A stretch of DNA of 64,000 nucleotides from Variovorax paradoxus (lineage in GTDB: Bacteria; Pseudomonadota; Gammaproteobacteria; Burkholderiales; Burkholderiaceae_C): NCBI RefSeq assembly GCF_018614955.1, contig NZ_JAGGNV010000035.1, positions 62,001 through 126,000 of the forward strand. Reading direction: 5' to 3'. The translations under genes were made by a program, and so were the position numbers. This document shows, in pieces, positions 10,396 through 20,044 of the stretch (the stretch's first letter is position 1; the number at the start of each line of letters is the position of its first letter). The notes below the pieces were generated by a model, which saw only the letters and a program-made list of their open reading frames with translations, was not told the origin of the DNA and did no database searches.

Positions 10396-10809
10396 ATGGC
10401 ATATTCATCCAAGGTCATTGACCATTATGAAAACCCCCGCAACGTCGGCTCCTTCGAAAAGGGCGACGACTCGGTGGGCACGGGCATGGTCGGCGCACCG
10501 GCGTGCGGCGACGTCATGAAGCTGCAGATCAAGGTCAACCCCGAAACCGGCGTGATCGAAGATGCGCGCTTCAAGACCTATGGTTGCGGCTCGGCGATCG
10601 CGTCCTCTTCCCTCGTGACCGAATGGGTCAAGGGCAAGACGCTCGACGAAGCGGCCGCGCTGAAGAACGCGCAGATCGCCGAAGAGCTGGCGCTGCCGCC
10701 GGTCAAGATCCACTGCTCGATCCTCGCAGAAGACGCGATCAAGGCCGCCGTCAGCGACTACAAGGCCAAGCACGGCGCTGCCGTGGCAAGCACGGAAGCC
10801 GTCCACTGA
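10396..10809 (+). CDS. iscU: Fe-S assembly scaffold IscU
   Basis: Scaffold on which [2Fe-2S] clusters are built, 137 residues. Conserved ligands C37, D39, C64 and C107 are present, as is the LPPVK motif (100-104) that HscA recognises. The last 20 residues (KHGAAVASTEAVH end) are a short non-conserved tail. It lies 21 bases after iscS with AGAGGT before the ATG, and is followed by iscA after a single base. Confidence 0.98.
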   Translation: MAYSSKVIDHYENPRNVGSFEKGDDSVGTGMVGAPACGDVMKLQIKVNPETGVIEDARFKTYGCGSAIASSSLVTEWVKGKTLDEAAALKNAQIAEELALPPVKIHCSILAEDAIKAAVSDYKAKHGAAVASTEAVH

Positions 10810-10810
10810 C

Positions 10811-11134
10811 ATGGCTGTGACCCTGACCGAAGCTGCTGCGCGCCACGTCACCCGCTACCTCGGGAAGCGGGGCAAGGGCGTGGGCGTGCGGCTGGGCGTC
10901 AAGACCACGGGCTGCTCGGGCCTGGCCTACAAGCTTGAGTACGTGGACGAACTGGCGCCCGAAGACGTGGTGTTCGAAGACCATGGCGTGAAAGTGCTGG
11001 TCGACCCCAAGAGCCTGGCCTACATCGACGGCACGCAGCTGGATTTCGTGCGGGAAGGCCTCAACGAGGGCTTCAAGTTCAACAACCCGAACGAACGCGA
11101 CCGCTGCGGCTGCGGCGAAAGCTTCCGCATCTGA
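10811..11134 (+). CDS. iscA: A-type iron-sulfur carrier IscA
   Basis: A-type carrier that passes Fe-S clusters or iron to targets, 107 residues. The three invariant cysteines are C35 (TTGCSGLAY) and C99/C101 in CGCGESF near the C-terminus. Starts one base after the iscU stop, so translation is likely coupled. Immediately downstream is a hairpin with a T-run that may reduce read-through into hscB. Confidence 0.98.
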   Translation: MAVTLTEAAARHVTRYLGKRGKGVGVRLGVKTTGCSGLAYKLEYVDELAPEDVVFEDHGVKVLVDPKSLAYIDGTQLDFVREGLNEGFKFNNPNERDRCGCGESFRI

Positions 11135-11156
11135 TTTCCGATCGGCTTCGCCCCCG

Positions 11157-11189
11157 AGCCGCCACCATGTCATGTGCTGGCGGCTTTTT
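11157..11189 (+). terminator. Terminator-like hairpin inside the isc cluster (attenuator candidate)
   Basis: Perfect 8-bp stem AGCCGCCA (11157-11164) / TGGCGGCT (11178-11185) with a 13-base loop, running directly into TTTTT (11185-11189). This has the form of a Rho-independent terminator and stands 23 bases after iscA and 7 bases before the hscB start. It would allow more iscRSUA than hscBA-fdx transcript. It also leaves hscB without room for a Shine-Dalgarno sequence. Confidence 0.7.
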
Positions 11190-11195
11190 ATCGCC

Positions 11196-11714
11196 ATGAA
11201 CCTCAACGACAGCGACTTCGAACTTTTTGCCGTGCCGGCTCGCTTTGCGCAGGACCGTGCCGCGCTGGACGCGCGCTGGAAGGAATTGCAGCGCGAGGCG
11301 CACCCCGATCGCTTTGCGGCCCAGGGCGTTGCGGCACAGCGTGTCGCGATGCAGTGGTCGGTGCGCATCAACGAGGCCTATCAGCGGCTCAAGGACCCGA
11401 TCAAGCGAGCGAGCTATTTGTGCGCGCTGAACGGCTCCCCCATCGATGCCGAGAACAACACGGCGATGCCTTCGGATTTCCTCCATCAGCAGATGGAATG
11501 GCGGGAGGAGCTCGACGACGCGCGCGACGCCGCCGCGCTCGACAAGCTGCGCGCAGAGGTCGAGGTTGGTCGCACTCGTGCGCTGTCTTCGCTCGACTGG
11601 CTGATCGACGAGAAAGGCGACTACCCCGGCGCGGCCCGCCAGGTGAGAGCCCTCATGTTCATAGAGCGCTTTGCGCAGGACATCGAAGCCAAGTCCGAGC
11701 AGTGGGGACAATAG
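11196..11714 (+). CDS. hscB: Fe-S assembly co-chaperone HscB
   Basis: J-domain co-chaperone that brings IscU to HscA, 172 residues. N-terminal J domain with the HPD motif at 36-38 (REAHPDRF), and a C-terminal three-helix domain that binds IscU (about 80-170). Start placed at the ATG at 11196 (MNLNDSDFELF); the frame from 11172 would begin within the terminator hairpin. No Shine-Dalgarno is visible, because the hairpin T-tract ends 6 bases before the start. The gap to hscA holds a dispersed repeat. Confidence 0.95.
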   Translation: MNLNDSDFELFAVPARFAQDRAALDARWKELQREAHPDRFAAQGVAAQRVAMQWSVRINEAYQRLKDPIKRASYLCALNGSPIDAENNTAMPSDFLHQQMEWREELDDARDAAALDKLRAEVEVGRTRALSSLDWLIDEKGDYPGAARQVRALMFIERFAQDIEAKSEQWGQ

Positions 11715-11725
11715 CGGGATGAATT

Positions 11726-11807
11726 GCCCCCACGTTCATCACTTCGTGTATTCGCTGCCCCCCGAGGGGGCGCAGGCCCCCCTTGGGGCGGCCCGGCGGG
11801 AGGCCTG

Positions 11808-11808
<1 letters not shown>
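11726..11808 (+). repeat. Dispersed intergenic repeat, copy A
   Basis: An 83-base element running GCCCCCACG ... CTTCGTGTATTCGCTGCC ... GAGGGGGC ... TTGGGGCGG ... GGCCTGA. An inverted copy with the same order of blocks lies at 19263-19347. The core GCCCCC-CGA-GGGGGC can fold as a G/C hairpin. It fills the hscB-hscA gap almost completely, and its right end supplies GGGAGG and the first base of the hscA ATG. I recall similar strings between genes of other Comamonadaceae, but could not search. Confidence 0.75.
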
Positions 11809-13664
<1,856 letters not shown>

Positions 13665-13671
13665 AACCTCA

Positions 13672-14010
13672 ATGCCCACGATCAAGATCCTTCCCCATTC
13701 CGAATACTGCCCGCAGGGCGCCGAGATCAGCGCGCCGGCCGGCACCTCGATCTGCGAGGCACTGCTCGAGAACCACATCAACATCGAACACGCCTGCGAG
13801 ATGAGCTGCGCCTGCACCACCTGCCACGTCGTGGTGCGCAAGGGGCTCGAATCGCTGAACGAGGCGGAAGAGGGCGAGGAAGACCTGCTCGATCGCGCCT
13901 GGGGCCTGGAGCCGCAGTCACGGCTGAGCTGCCAGGCGATACTGGCGCAAACCGACCTGACGGTCGAGATTCCCAAATATTCGATCAACCACGCCAAGGA
14001 AAACCACTGA
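13672..14010 (+). CDS. fdx: ISC-type [2Fe-2S] ferredoxin
   Basis: Adrenodoxin-like ferredoxin that supplies electrons for cluster assembly, 112 residues. Ligands C42, C48, C51 and C87 are at the same positions as in E. coli Fdx (ACEMSCACTTC ... LSC). The start is the ATG at 13672. Last gene of the isc cluster; the small iscX gene that often follows is absent. Its TGA shares one base with the dnaQ ATG, so dnaQ may be read from the same transcript. Confidence 0.97.
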   Translation: MPTIKILPHSEYCPQGAEISAPAGTSICEALLENHINIEHACEMSCACTTCHVVVRKGLESLNEAEEGEEDLLDRAWGLEPQSRLSCQAILAQTDLTVEIPKYSINHAKENH

Positions 14011-14729
14011 TGTCGCGCCAGATCGTCCTGGACACCGAAACCACGGGACTTTCGGCAGAGAACGGCGACCGCGTCATCGAGCTGGGCTGCGTCGAGCTGT
14101 TCAATCGCAAGCTCACCGGCAACGACCTGCACATCTACTTCAATCCGGAGCGCGAGAGCCACGAAGACGCGCTCAAGGTGCACGGACTGACGACCGACTT
14201 CCTGCGCGACAAGCCGAAGTTCGCCACGCTGGCGAACGACATCGTCGAGTACCTGCGCGATGCCGAGCTGATCATTCACAACGCGGCCTTCGACGTCGGC
14301 TTCCTCAACAAGGAATTCGAGCTTGCTGGCCTGCCGCCGCTGCGCAGCTTCGTCGGCGAGGTCACCGATACGCTGGCGATGGCGAAGGCGGTCTATCCCG
14401 GCAAGCGCAATTCACTGGACGCGCTGTGCGACCGTTTCGGCGTCGACCGATCGAACCGCACCTTCCACGGCGCCAAGCTGGATGCGCAGTTGCTGGCGGA
14501 CGTCTACATCAACCTGACGCGCGGCCAGGATGCGCTTCTGATCGACATCGCGTCGAACGAGCCGACCACGGGCGCGGTGGTGCTGATCGACCTGCGCAGC
14601 TTCGAGCTGCCCGTGCTGATTGCGACCGAGCACGAACTTTCAGCGCACGAAGAACTGCTGGCGCAGCTCGACAAAGCCAGCAAGGGCCAAACGCTTTTCC
14701 GGCAAATCGTCGAAAACGCTGTGGCATAA
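14010..14729 (+). CDS. dnaQ: DNA polymerase III epsilon subunit (3'-5' exonuclease)
   Basis: Proofreading subunit of the replicative polymerase, 239 residues. DEDDh exonuclease motifs: D8/E10 in VLDTETTGLS (ExoI), HNAAFDVGFLN (ExoII) and HGAKLDAQLLADVY (ExoIII). The C-terminal part carries the sequence that contacts the alpha subunit. It overlaps fdx by one base, an unusual partner for an Fe-S cluster. tRNA-Val follows 86 bases downstream. Confidence 0.96.
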   Translation: MSRQIVLDTETTGLSAENGDRVIELGCVELFNRKLTGNDLHIYFNPERESHEDALKVHGLTTDFLRDKPKFATLANDIVEYLRDAELIIHNAAFDVGFLNKEFELAGLPPLRSFVGEVTDTLAMAKAVYPGKRNSLDALCDRFGVDRSNRTFHGAKLDAQLLADVYINLTRGQDALLIDIASNEPTTGAVVLIDLRSFELPVLIATEHELSAHEELLAQLDKASKGQTLFRQIVENAVA

Positions 14730-14815
14730 TTGCGGGCTTCGCGCCACACGGCACGAAAATCCATCCGGTGCACCCAGCGCCGGACATCATTTGATTCGAT
14801 GCCGATGGCGTCGAG

Positions 14816-14890
14816 GGGCGGTTAGCTCAGGGGTAGAGCACAGCATTCACACTGCTGGGGTCGGAGGTTCGAAGCCTCCACCGCCCACCA
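14816..14890 (+). tRNA. tRNA-Val (anticodon CAC)
   Basis: Full cloverleaf: acceptor GGGCGGT/ACCGCCC, D stem GCTC/GAGC with loop AGGGGTA, anticodon stem CAGCA/TGCTG with loop TTCACAC (anticodon CAC at 14848-14850, reading GUG), five-base variable loop, T stem GGAGG/CCTCC with loop TTCGAAG, discriminator A and encoded CCA (14888-14890). 75 bases. A T-rich tract follows and may terminate transcription. Confidence 0.97.
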
Positions 14891-15016
14891 ATTTCCTTTT
14901 TCCTTTTTCCTTATCCTGTTCGTTCGTTGTCGGCTGGTGCCGACGCGAACTGCGGCTGTGCGCTGCTTGTCGCGCGCCGCAAGGCTCGTAGAACGCTAGG
15001 GAAAGGAGAGGTAACC

Positions 15017-15163
15017 ATGGCCACGAGTCCCGATCTTCCGACGCCCATCACCCCCGATCCGCCCGACGTGCCGGAGCTTCCGGTCGAGCCGGACGAAGGT
15101 CCTGTCACGCCGCCGGGCAGTCCTTCGGATCCCGAAAACCCGTTCACCGTCCAGCCGGAATGA
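15017..15163 (+). CDS. Small proline/acid-rich hypothetical protein (48 aa)
   Basis: A 48-codon frame with an excellent ribosome site (AAAGGAG at 15002-15008, ATG at 15017). The product begins MATSPDLPTPITPDPPD and is about one-third proline, with many Asp and Glu and no hydrophobic segment or cysteine; it is expected to be unstructured. It lies alone between tRNA-Val and an FAD oxidoreductase. No family recognised. The ribosome site and clean small frame make it a likely real gene, function unknown. Confidence 0.55.
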   Translation: MATSPDLPTPITPDPPDVPELPVEPDEGPVTPPGSPSDPENPFTVQPE

Positions 15164-15196
15164 GCCGTGCCGGCGCGGGCCCGCTAAGCTCGCCGG

Positions 15197-16294
15197 ATGG
15201 ATGAATTCGATTGCGCCGTCATCGGCGCCGGTGTCGTGGGCCTGGCCGTTGCCCGAGCGCTTGCGAAGAAAGGCCGGGAGGTCATCGTGCTCGAGGCCGA
15301 AGGCGCCATCGGCACCGGCACCAGTTCCCGCAACAGCGAGGTGATTCACGCGGGCATCTATTACCCGGAGGGTTCGCTCAAGGCGCGGCTGTGCGTCGAG
15401 GGCAAGCAACTGCTTTACGACTACGCGGCCGAGCGTAGTCTGCCGCATCGTCGCTGCGGCAAGCTGATCGTGGCCACGACGCCGGCGCAGGTCGCGCAGC
15501 TGGACGCGATCGCCGCCAAGGCGCGAGCCAACGGTGTCGACGATCTCGTGCTGCTGAACCGTGAGCAGGCGCGCGCGATGGAGCCGCATCTCGAATGCCT
15601 GGCCGCTCTGCATTCGCCGAGCACCGGCATCGTCGACAGCCATGCGCTGATGCTGAGCCTGCAGGGCGATCTTGAGGATGCGGGCGGCGTCCTGGCCCTC
15701 AAGTCGGCGGTCGTACGCGCAGAGTGCGCGGACGGTGCGGTCGTCTTGATGGCCCAGGACGGCACCGCCCTGCGTTGCAACAGCGTCGTGAACGCGGCCG
15801 GCCTGGCCGCGCCCGCGCTTGCACGGCGCTTCGAAGGTCTGCCTGCGAGCGCGGTACCGCCCGCCCATTTCGCCAAGGGCAGCTACTTCACGCTGGCCGG
15901 TCGCGCGCCGTTCAGTCATTTGATCTACCCCGTGCCTGAAGCGGCAGGCCTGGGCGTGCACCTGACGCTCGATCTGGGCGGCCAGGCCAAGTTCGGCCCC
16001 GATGTCCAGTGGGTCGACTCGCCCGACGACCTGGTGGTCGATCCGAAGCGCGGCGACGGCTTCTATGCCGAGGTCCGCAAGTTTTGGCCGGCGTTGCCGG
16101 ACGGCGCGCTCATCCCCGGCTATGCGGGCATCCGGCCGAAGATCTCCGGTCCAGGCGAGCCGGCGCGCGATTTTCTGATCGAGGGTCCCACCACCCATGG
16201 CGTCCCGGGACTGGTCAATCTGTTCGGCATCGAGTCGCCGGGGCTCACCAGCAGCCTGGCGATCGGCCGGCATGTGGCCGCATTGCTGCCGTAG
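15197..16294 (+). CDS. FAD-dependent oxidoreductase, L-2-hydroxyglutarate oxidase-like
   Basis: D-amino-acid-oxidase-superfamily flavoprotein, 365 residues. N-terminal Rossmann motif AVIGAGVVGLAVARAL, then the subgroup signature TSSRNSEVIHAGIYYPEGSLKA, and the C-terminal FAD segment GIRPKISGPG. This pattern is that of L-2-hydroxyglutarate dehydrogenase/oxidase (LhgO/L2HGDH), which removes a by-product of 2-oxoglutarate metabolism. The protein is shorter than the 400-residue E. coli LhgO, so a related 2-hydroxyacid cannot be excluded. ATG at 15197; the RBS is weak. Confidence 0.8.
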   Translation: MDEFDCAVIGAGVVGLAVARALAKKGREVIVLEAEGAIGTGTSSRNSEVIHAGIYYPEGSLKARLCVEGKQLLYDYAAERSLPHRRCGKLIVATTPAQVAQLDAIAAKARANGVDDLVLLNREQARAMEPHLECLAALHSPSTGIVDSHALMLSLQGDLEDAGGVLALKSAVVRAECADGAVVLMAQDGTALRCNSVVNAAGLAAPALARRFEGLPASAVPPAHFAKGSYFTLAGRAPFSHLIYPVPEAAGLGVHLTLDLGGQAKFGPDVQWVDSPDDLVVDPKRGDGFYAEVRKFWPALPDGALIPGYAGIRPKISGPGEPARDFLIEGPTTHGVPGLVNLFGIESPGLTSSLAIGRHVAALLP

Positions 16295-16387
16295 ACCCGC
16301 GCGGCCATGTACCATGGAACGCCACGCCGCTTGCCGGTGTGAAGCCGCCGGCGCGGTGCCGGTGCAATCCTCGGAGGGAAGATTTCA

Positions 16388-16696
16388 ATGACTGCATCCT
16401 CAAATCTCGAAGCGGCGGCCAACGCCGTGGCCGAAGACATTGCCAGCGACGTTCGCGGTGTGCTCGCGAGCAAGGATCTCGACACCTTGCCGCACATCAA
16501 GGCCCTGCGCCAGCGCATCGACAGCAAACTGGCGATCGCCCGCGAGCTCGCGGCGGAGAAGAGCAAGCTTGCCGCCAAGAAGGCGCGTGAAGCGGCCAAC
16601 ACCGCCAATGCCTACGCCCATGACGAGCCGTGGCAAATCGCCGGTGCCGCCTTGGCGGTGGGCGTGCTGGTGGGTTTGCTGCTTGGTCGCCGCTGA
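16388..16696 (+). CDS. YqjD/ElaB-family (DUF883) inner-membrane protein
   Basis: A 102-residue protein with a long amphipathic, lysine-rich helical N-terminal part (1-75) and a single C-terminal membrane segment (about 80-100) preceded by the family hallmark DEPWQIAGAALAVG and ending LLLGRR. In E. coli, YqjD and ElaB bind ribosomes through the N-terminus and anchor them to the membrane in stationary phase. GGAGG at 16373-16377 precedes the ATG. Followed 45 bases later by the holin/YqjE-like gene, matching the yqjD-E-K order in other proteobacteria. Confidence 0.9.
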   Translation: MTASSNLEAAANAVAEDIASDVRGVLASKDLDTLPHIKALRQRIDSKLAIARELAAEKSKLAAKKAREAANTANAYAHDEPWQIAGAALAVGVLVGLLLGRR

Positions 16697-16741
16697 GCTT
16701 CGCCGATTCGGCCCGAGGGGGGGCGGCCTCGGGGGCGTCGC

Positions 16742-17431
16742 ATGAAGCTGCTGTCCCTGTTTGGGCTGGAATCCCGCCTTCGCCGGCTACGCATCGCAGC
16801 CGGCGAAGGCGCGCTGGCTGCCGAAGACCGTGTGCAGCTGCTGCGGCTGGCATGGGAAGAAGAAAAGCAGCGCCTGCAGCTGATGCTGGTCCTGGTGATC
16901 GCGGTGATCGGGCTCACGACGGTGGCCGTCGCCTTGCTGTCGGTGGCGGTGGTCGTGCATTTCTGGGAGACGCCGAACCGCGTTGCAGCCGCCTGGACGG
17001 TGGCCGCTGTGTGGATCGGGCTCTGGCTGGTTGCGGCCGCGGCGTTGATGCGCACCTTGCGCAAGACCTCGGATGCCTTCGACCCGGCACGCCGCGAGTT
17101 CGAGCACGATTGGGAATGGGTTCAAGACCGCTTCGGGCTCGGCGACGAGGGCGAGGCGCCACCGCGTGAACCCAGGCCCCGGACCCGTGAGGAACTGCTC
17201 CAGCGCATCGCGCGCCAGCGCGAGCGCATCGCGACGCTGCAAGGCGCATCGTCGAAAAAGGCCGAGGCACCCCCTTCGGACGAGTCCCCCAGCGCTGCAG
17301 CACTGCGGATCGCGCGCGAGCATCCGGTGGCGACCGGTGTCGTGACGGCCGCTGTCGTGGCGGTGCTCGGTCCGCGCCGCGTGCTGCGCTGGGCGGCTGT
17401 GGTCGTCCCGGTGCTGTGGCGGATGCGTTGA
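16742..17431 (+). CDS. YqjE-like (phage-holin-III fold) protein with YqjK-like C-terminal extension
   Basis: Residues 1-145 match the YqjE/DUF1469 pattern: charged amphipathic N-terminus, then two membrane helices (about 41-72 and 82-104) separated by HFWETPNRVAA. Residues 145-229 look like YqjK: basic RTREELLQRIARQRERI, then a linker and a short hydrophobic stretch ending VLWRMR. E. coli encodes these as two genes; here they form one 229-residue protein. Despite the holin name there is no lysis context. Probably an accessory of the DUF883 protein encoded upstream. Confidence 0.8.
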   Translation: MKLLSLFGLESRLRRLRIAAGEGALAAEDRVQLLRLAWEEEKQRLQLMLVLVIAVIGLTTVAVALLSVAVVVHFWETPNRVAAAWTVAAVWIGLWLVAAAALMRTLRKTSDAFDPARREFEHDWEWVQDRFGLGDEGEAPPREPRPRTREELLQRIARQRERIATLQGASSKKAEAPPSDESPSAAALRIAREHPVATGVVTAAVVAVLGPRRVLRWAAVVVPVLWRMR

Positions 17432-17444
17432 TCCGGATGGCGGC

Positions 17445-18512
17445 TCAGCCGCTGTGCTTGCGCAGCGCCTGGGCTGCCTGGTGCACCAGCGCAGGGCCGC
17501 GGTAGATCAGTCCGGTGTAGATCTGCACGAGATCGGCGCCGGCGGCGATCTTGGCCTCGGCATCGGCGGCGCTCAGGATGCCGCCGACGCCGATGATCGG
17601 AAAATCACTGCCCAATGCCGATCGCAACTGACGGATCACGCGGTTGCTCGCTTCCCTGACCGGCGCACCCGAGAGGCCGCCAGCTTCGTTCGCATGCGGC
17701 AGGCCCGCCACCGCGTCACGCGCCAGCGTGGTGTTGGTGGCGACCACGCCGTCCATGCCGTGGCGGCGCAGCGTGGCCGCGATCACCCGAACCTGGGCCT
17801 CGTCGAGATCCGGTGCGATCTTCACGAACAGCGGAACCAGCTTGCCATGCCGTGCGGCGAGCGCAGCGCGCTTGTCCGCCACCGCGCCGAGCAGCGCATC
17901 GAGCGCCTCGTCGCTCTGGAGCGAACGCAGATTGGCAGTGTTGGGGCTGGAGATGTTGATCGTCACATAGTCGGCATGCGGGTAGACGCCGTCCAGGCCC
18001 ACCAGGTAGTCGTCCACCGCCCGTTCGATCGGCGTCGCGGCGTTCTTGCCGATATTGAGCCCCAGCAGCATCGGCTTCTTCGAATCGTCCCGGCGAAAGC
18101 GCGCGCGCTGAACGTTGGCCAGGAAAGCGTCGAGCCCTTCGTTGTTGAAGCCGAGCCGGTTGATCAGCGCGTCGCGCTGCGGCAAGCGGAACATGCGCGG
18201 CTTCGGATTGCCGGGCTGCGCCTTCGGTGTGACCGTGCCGACCTCGACGAAGCCGAAGCCCATGGCGGCAAAGGCGTCGATGCAGCGGGCGTTCTTGTCG
18301 AGTCCGGCAGCGAGCCCGACCCGGTTCGGGAACGAAAGGCCGGCCAGCGTGCGCCGGTCCTCGATGCGGGGCGCCGCGTAGACGCAGGCCAGCGGCGTGT
18401 TCTGCGTGCGCGCCAGCGCGTCGAGCGTCAGCTCATGGGCGTGCTCGGGATCGAAGCCGAAGAGGAAAGGTCGGGCAAGACCGTAAAGAGAGGAGGGGAG
18501 CAGCAGGGACAT
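17445..18512 (-). CDS. pyrD: Dihydroorotate dehydrogenase (quinone), class 2
   Basis: Membrane-associated FMN enzyme oxidising dihydroorotate with quinone in pyrimidine synthesis, 355 residues. N-terminal helix region SLYGLARPFLFGFDPEHAHEL is the quinone/membrane site of class 2 enzymes. FMN and catalytic segments are GLAAGLDKNARCIDAF, ISSPNTANLRSLQ (catalytic Ser in the NISSPNT loop), VATNTTL and GVGGILSAADA. Start chosen at the ATG at 18512; the frame stays open upstream, but that part overlaps the divergent rpiA gene and has no protein-like content. No clear RBS. Convergent with the YqjE/K-like gene. Confidence 0.96.
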   Translation of the reverse strand: MSLLLPSSLYGLARPFLFGFDPEHAHELTLDALARTQNTPLACVYAAPRIEDRRTLAGLSFPNRVGLAAGLDKNARCIDAFAAMGFGFVEVGTVTPKAQPGNPKPRMFRLPQRDALINRLGFNNEGLDAFLANVQRARFRRDDSKKPMLLGLNIGKNAATPIERAVDDYLVGLDGVYPHADYVTINISSPNTANLRSLQSDEALDALLGAVADKRAALAARHGKLVPLFVKIAPDLDEAQVRVIAATLRRHGMDGVVATNTTLARDAVAGLPHANEAGGLSGAPVREASNRVIRQLRSALGSDFPIIGVGGILSAADAEAKIAAGADLVQIYTGLIYRGPALVHQAAQALRKHSG

Positions 18513-18552
18513 CGGATAATTCTGGACTTCGTAGCCCCAAGGATTCTCTCCG

Positions 18553-19254
18553 ATGACTTCCCCCGCTCCCGCATCGGCCCTGACCCAGGACGAACTCAAG
18601 GCGCAGGTCGGCCGCGCAGCCCTCGCCCACGTGGTGAAGGGAGAGATCGTCGGCGTCGGTACCGGCTCGACGGTGAACAAGTTCATCGACGCGCTGGCGA
18701 CGATCAAGGGCGACATCCGCGGCGCGGTATCCAGCTCGGTGGCGTCCACCGAACGCCTGCATGCGCTGGGCATCCCGGTGTTCGACAGCAACGAGGTCGA
18801 GGAACTGGCCGTCTACATCGACGGCGCCGACGAGATCGATGGCCGCGGCTACATGATCAAAGGCGGCGGCGCCGCGCTCACGCGCGAAAAGATCGTTGCC
18901 GCCCAGTCCAGGCGCTTCGTCTGCATTGCGGATTCTTCCAAGCGCGTGAACACGCTCGGCGCATTCCCGCTGCCGGTCGAGGTGATCCCGATGGCGGCAC
19001 AGCGCGTGATACGGCAGTTCGCGCGGCTCGGCGGCATGGCCCAGGTGCGCGAGAAGGACGGCGTGGCGCTGGTCACCGACAACGGCCAGCACATCATCGA
19101 CGTGACAGGCCTCCGGATCACCGACCCCCTGGGCTTCGAGAGCGAGGTGAATCAATGGCCCGGCGTGGTCACCGTGGGGGTTTTCGCCCACCAGCGGGCC
19201 AACGTGTGCCTGCTGGGCACGCCGTCCGGCGTGCAGACGCTTCGCTTCGACTGA
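18553..19254 (+). CDS. rpiA: Ribose-5-phosphate isomerase A
   Basis: Interconverts ribose-5-phosphate and ribulose-5-phosphate, 233 residues. Conserved motifs VGVGTGSTVNKFID, SSSVASTERLHALGI, YIDGADEIDGRGYMIKGGGAALTREKI (catalytic Asp/Lys/Glu) and the C-terminal GVFAHQRANVCLLG. Divergent from pyrD across 40 bases, so the two starts share a very small control region. The dispersed repeat copy B follows 8 bases after the stop. Confidence 0.97.
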   Translation: MTSPAPASALTQDELKAQVGRAALAHVVKGEIVGVGTGSTVNKFIDALATIKGDIRGAVSSSVASTERLHALGIPVFDSNEVEELAVYIDGADEIDGRGYMIKGGGAALTREKIVAAQSRRFVCIADSSKRVNTLGAFPLPVEVIPMAAQRVIRQFARLGGMAQVREKDGVALVTDNGQHIIDVTGLRITDPLGFESEVNQWPGVVTVGVFAHQRANVCLLGTPSGVQTLRFD

Positions 19255-19262
19255 GCGAGCGG

Positions 19263-19347
19263 TCAGGCCGGCGCCGCGCCGCCCCAACAAGGCGGCCTGC
19301 TGCCCCCTCGGGGGCAGCGAGTACGCGAAGCGACGGCGCGTGGGGGC
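19263..19347 (-). repeat. Dispersed intergenic repeat, copy B (inverted relative to copy A)
   Basis: Read on the minus strand it goes GCCCCCACG ... CTTCGCGTACTCGCTGCC ... GAGGGGGC ... TTGGGGCGG ... GGCCTGA, the same series of blocks as copy A at 11726-11808 with scattered substitutions and small indels. It occupies nearly the whole gap between convergent rpiA and the glutaredoxin-like gene. Length about 85 bases. No terminal target duplication or coding capacity seen. Confidence 0.75.
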
Positions 19348-19354
19348 TATTGAT

Positions 19355-19984
19355 TCAGAACTTGATGCCGGCCGGATTGCTCGGCGTCGGGCCGGTCGCG
19401 GCGGCGGGCGGCGGCGGGTTCGATGGTGCAGGCGCAGCCCGCTGGGGCTGTTGGGCCGCGGGCGCCGGCTGCACAGCCACAAGGGGCTGCGCCGGCGGAT
19501 TGCGGTAGCTGGCCGGCAACTGGGCGCTCTTGGGATAGCCGGCCGCATCAAGGTACTGCGACCATTCGGCGTCCGAAAAGCCCTTGAGTTGCTGCGTACC
19601 GATGGTCAGCAGCGGCAGCGAGGCCTGGCCGCTCAAGCGCTGCAGCGCCTCCACGTCCTCGTTGCTCTTGACCGTCCGTTCGTCGAAGGGGATTCCGCGC
19701 GTCACCAGCAGCGAACGGCCCGCGCCGCAGGGCCCGCACTCATCGCTGGTGTAGAGCGTGACAGGGTAGCGCTGCGCAACCTGCCGCAGCTCGTAGGGCA
19801 GACCGGCGCTGGCGCTCGCCACGCTGCCGCCGCGCGGCGCCGCGGGTTGCGCATTGGCGGCAGGCGGTTGGTCCGAGAAGGTGACCTTGCCATTCTTGTC
19901 GACATGGCGGTAGACCGGCTGCGCCAGGGCGGCGCCGGCGGCGAGCAGCAGGGCGAGGCCTGAAAGATGTGCTTTGAGCTTCAT
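19355..19984 (-). CDS. Secreted DUF4124 protein with glutaredoxin-like CGPC domain
   Basis: 209 residues. A signal peptide (MKLKAHLSGLALLLAAGAALA, probable cleavage after ALA) leads into a DUF4124 segment (QPVYRHVDKNGKVTFSDQPP), then a glutaredoxin-like domain (about 68-145) with CGPC in YTSDECGPCGAGRSLL and the cis-proline segment SLPLLTIGTQQLKGF. The C-terminal third is Pro/Ala-rich. A periplasmic thiol-disulfide role is likely. DUF4124 plus glutaredoxin is a recurrent betaproteobacterial pairing but its partners are unknown. Confidence 0.8.
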   Translation of the reverse strand: MKLKAHLSGLALLLAAGAALAQPVYRHVDKNGKVTFSDQPPAANAQPAAPRGGSVASASAGLPYELRQVAQRYPVTLYTSDECGPCGAGRSLLVTRGIPFDERTVKSNEDVEALQRLSGQASLPLLTIGTQQLKGFSDAEWSQYLDAAGYPKSAQLPASYRNPPAQPLVAVQPAPAAQQPQRAAPAPSNPPPPAAATGPTPSNPAGIKF

Positions 19985-20044
19985 CGATGACTTTCGTGAT
20001 CCGATGGAGCGGAGTATCTCAGGCCGCGCGGGCGCCGCGCCACA

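Noticed and set aside
14620..14991. A plus-strand frame that runs through the tRNA-Val gene
   Set aside because: It overlaps the end of dnaQ in another frame and the tRNA; no coding evidence.
16700..16741. G-rich stretch before the YqjE/K gene as a third copy of the dispersed repeat
   Set aside because: It shares only GAGGGGG-like runs; the CTTCG...TCGCTGCC and TTGGGGCGG blocks of the two good copies are absent.
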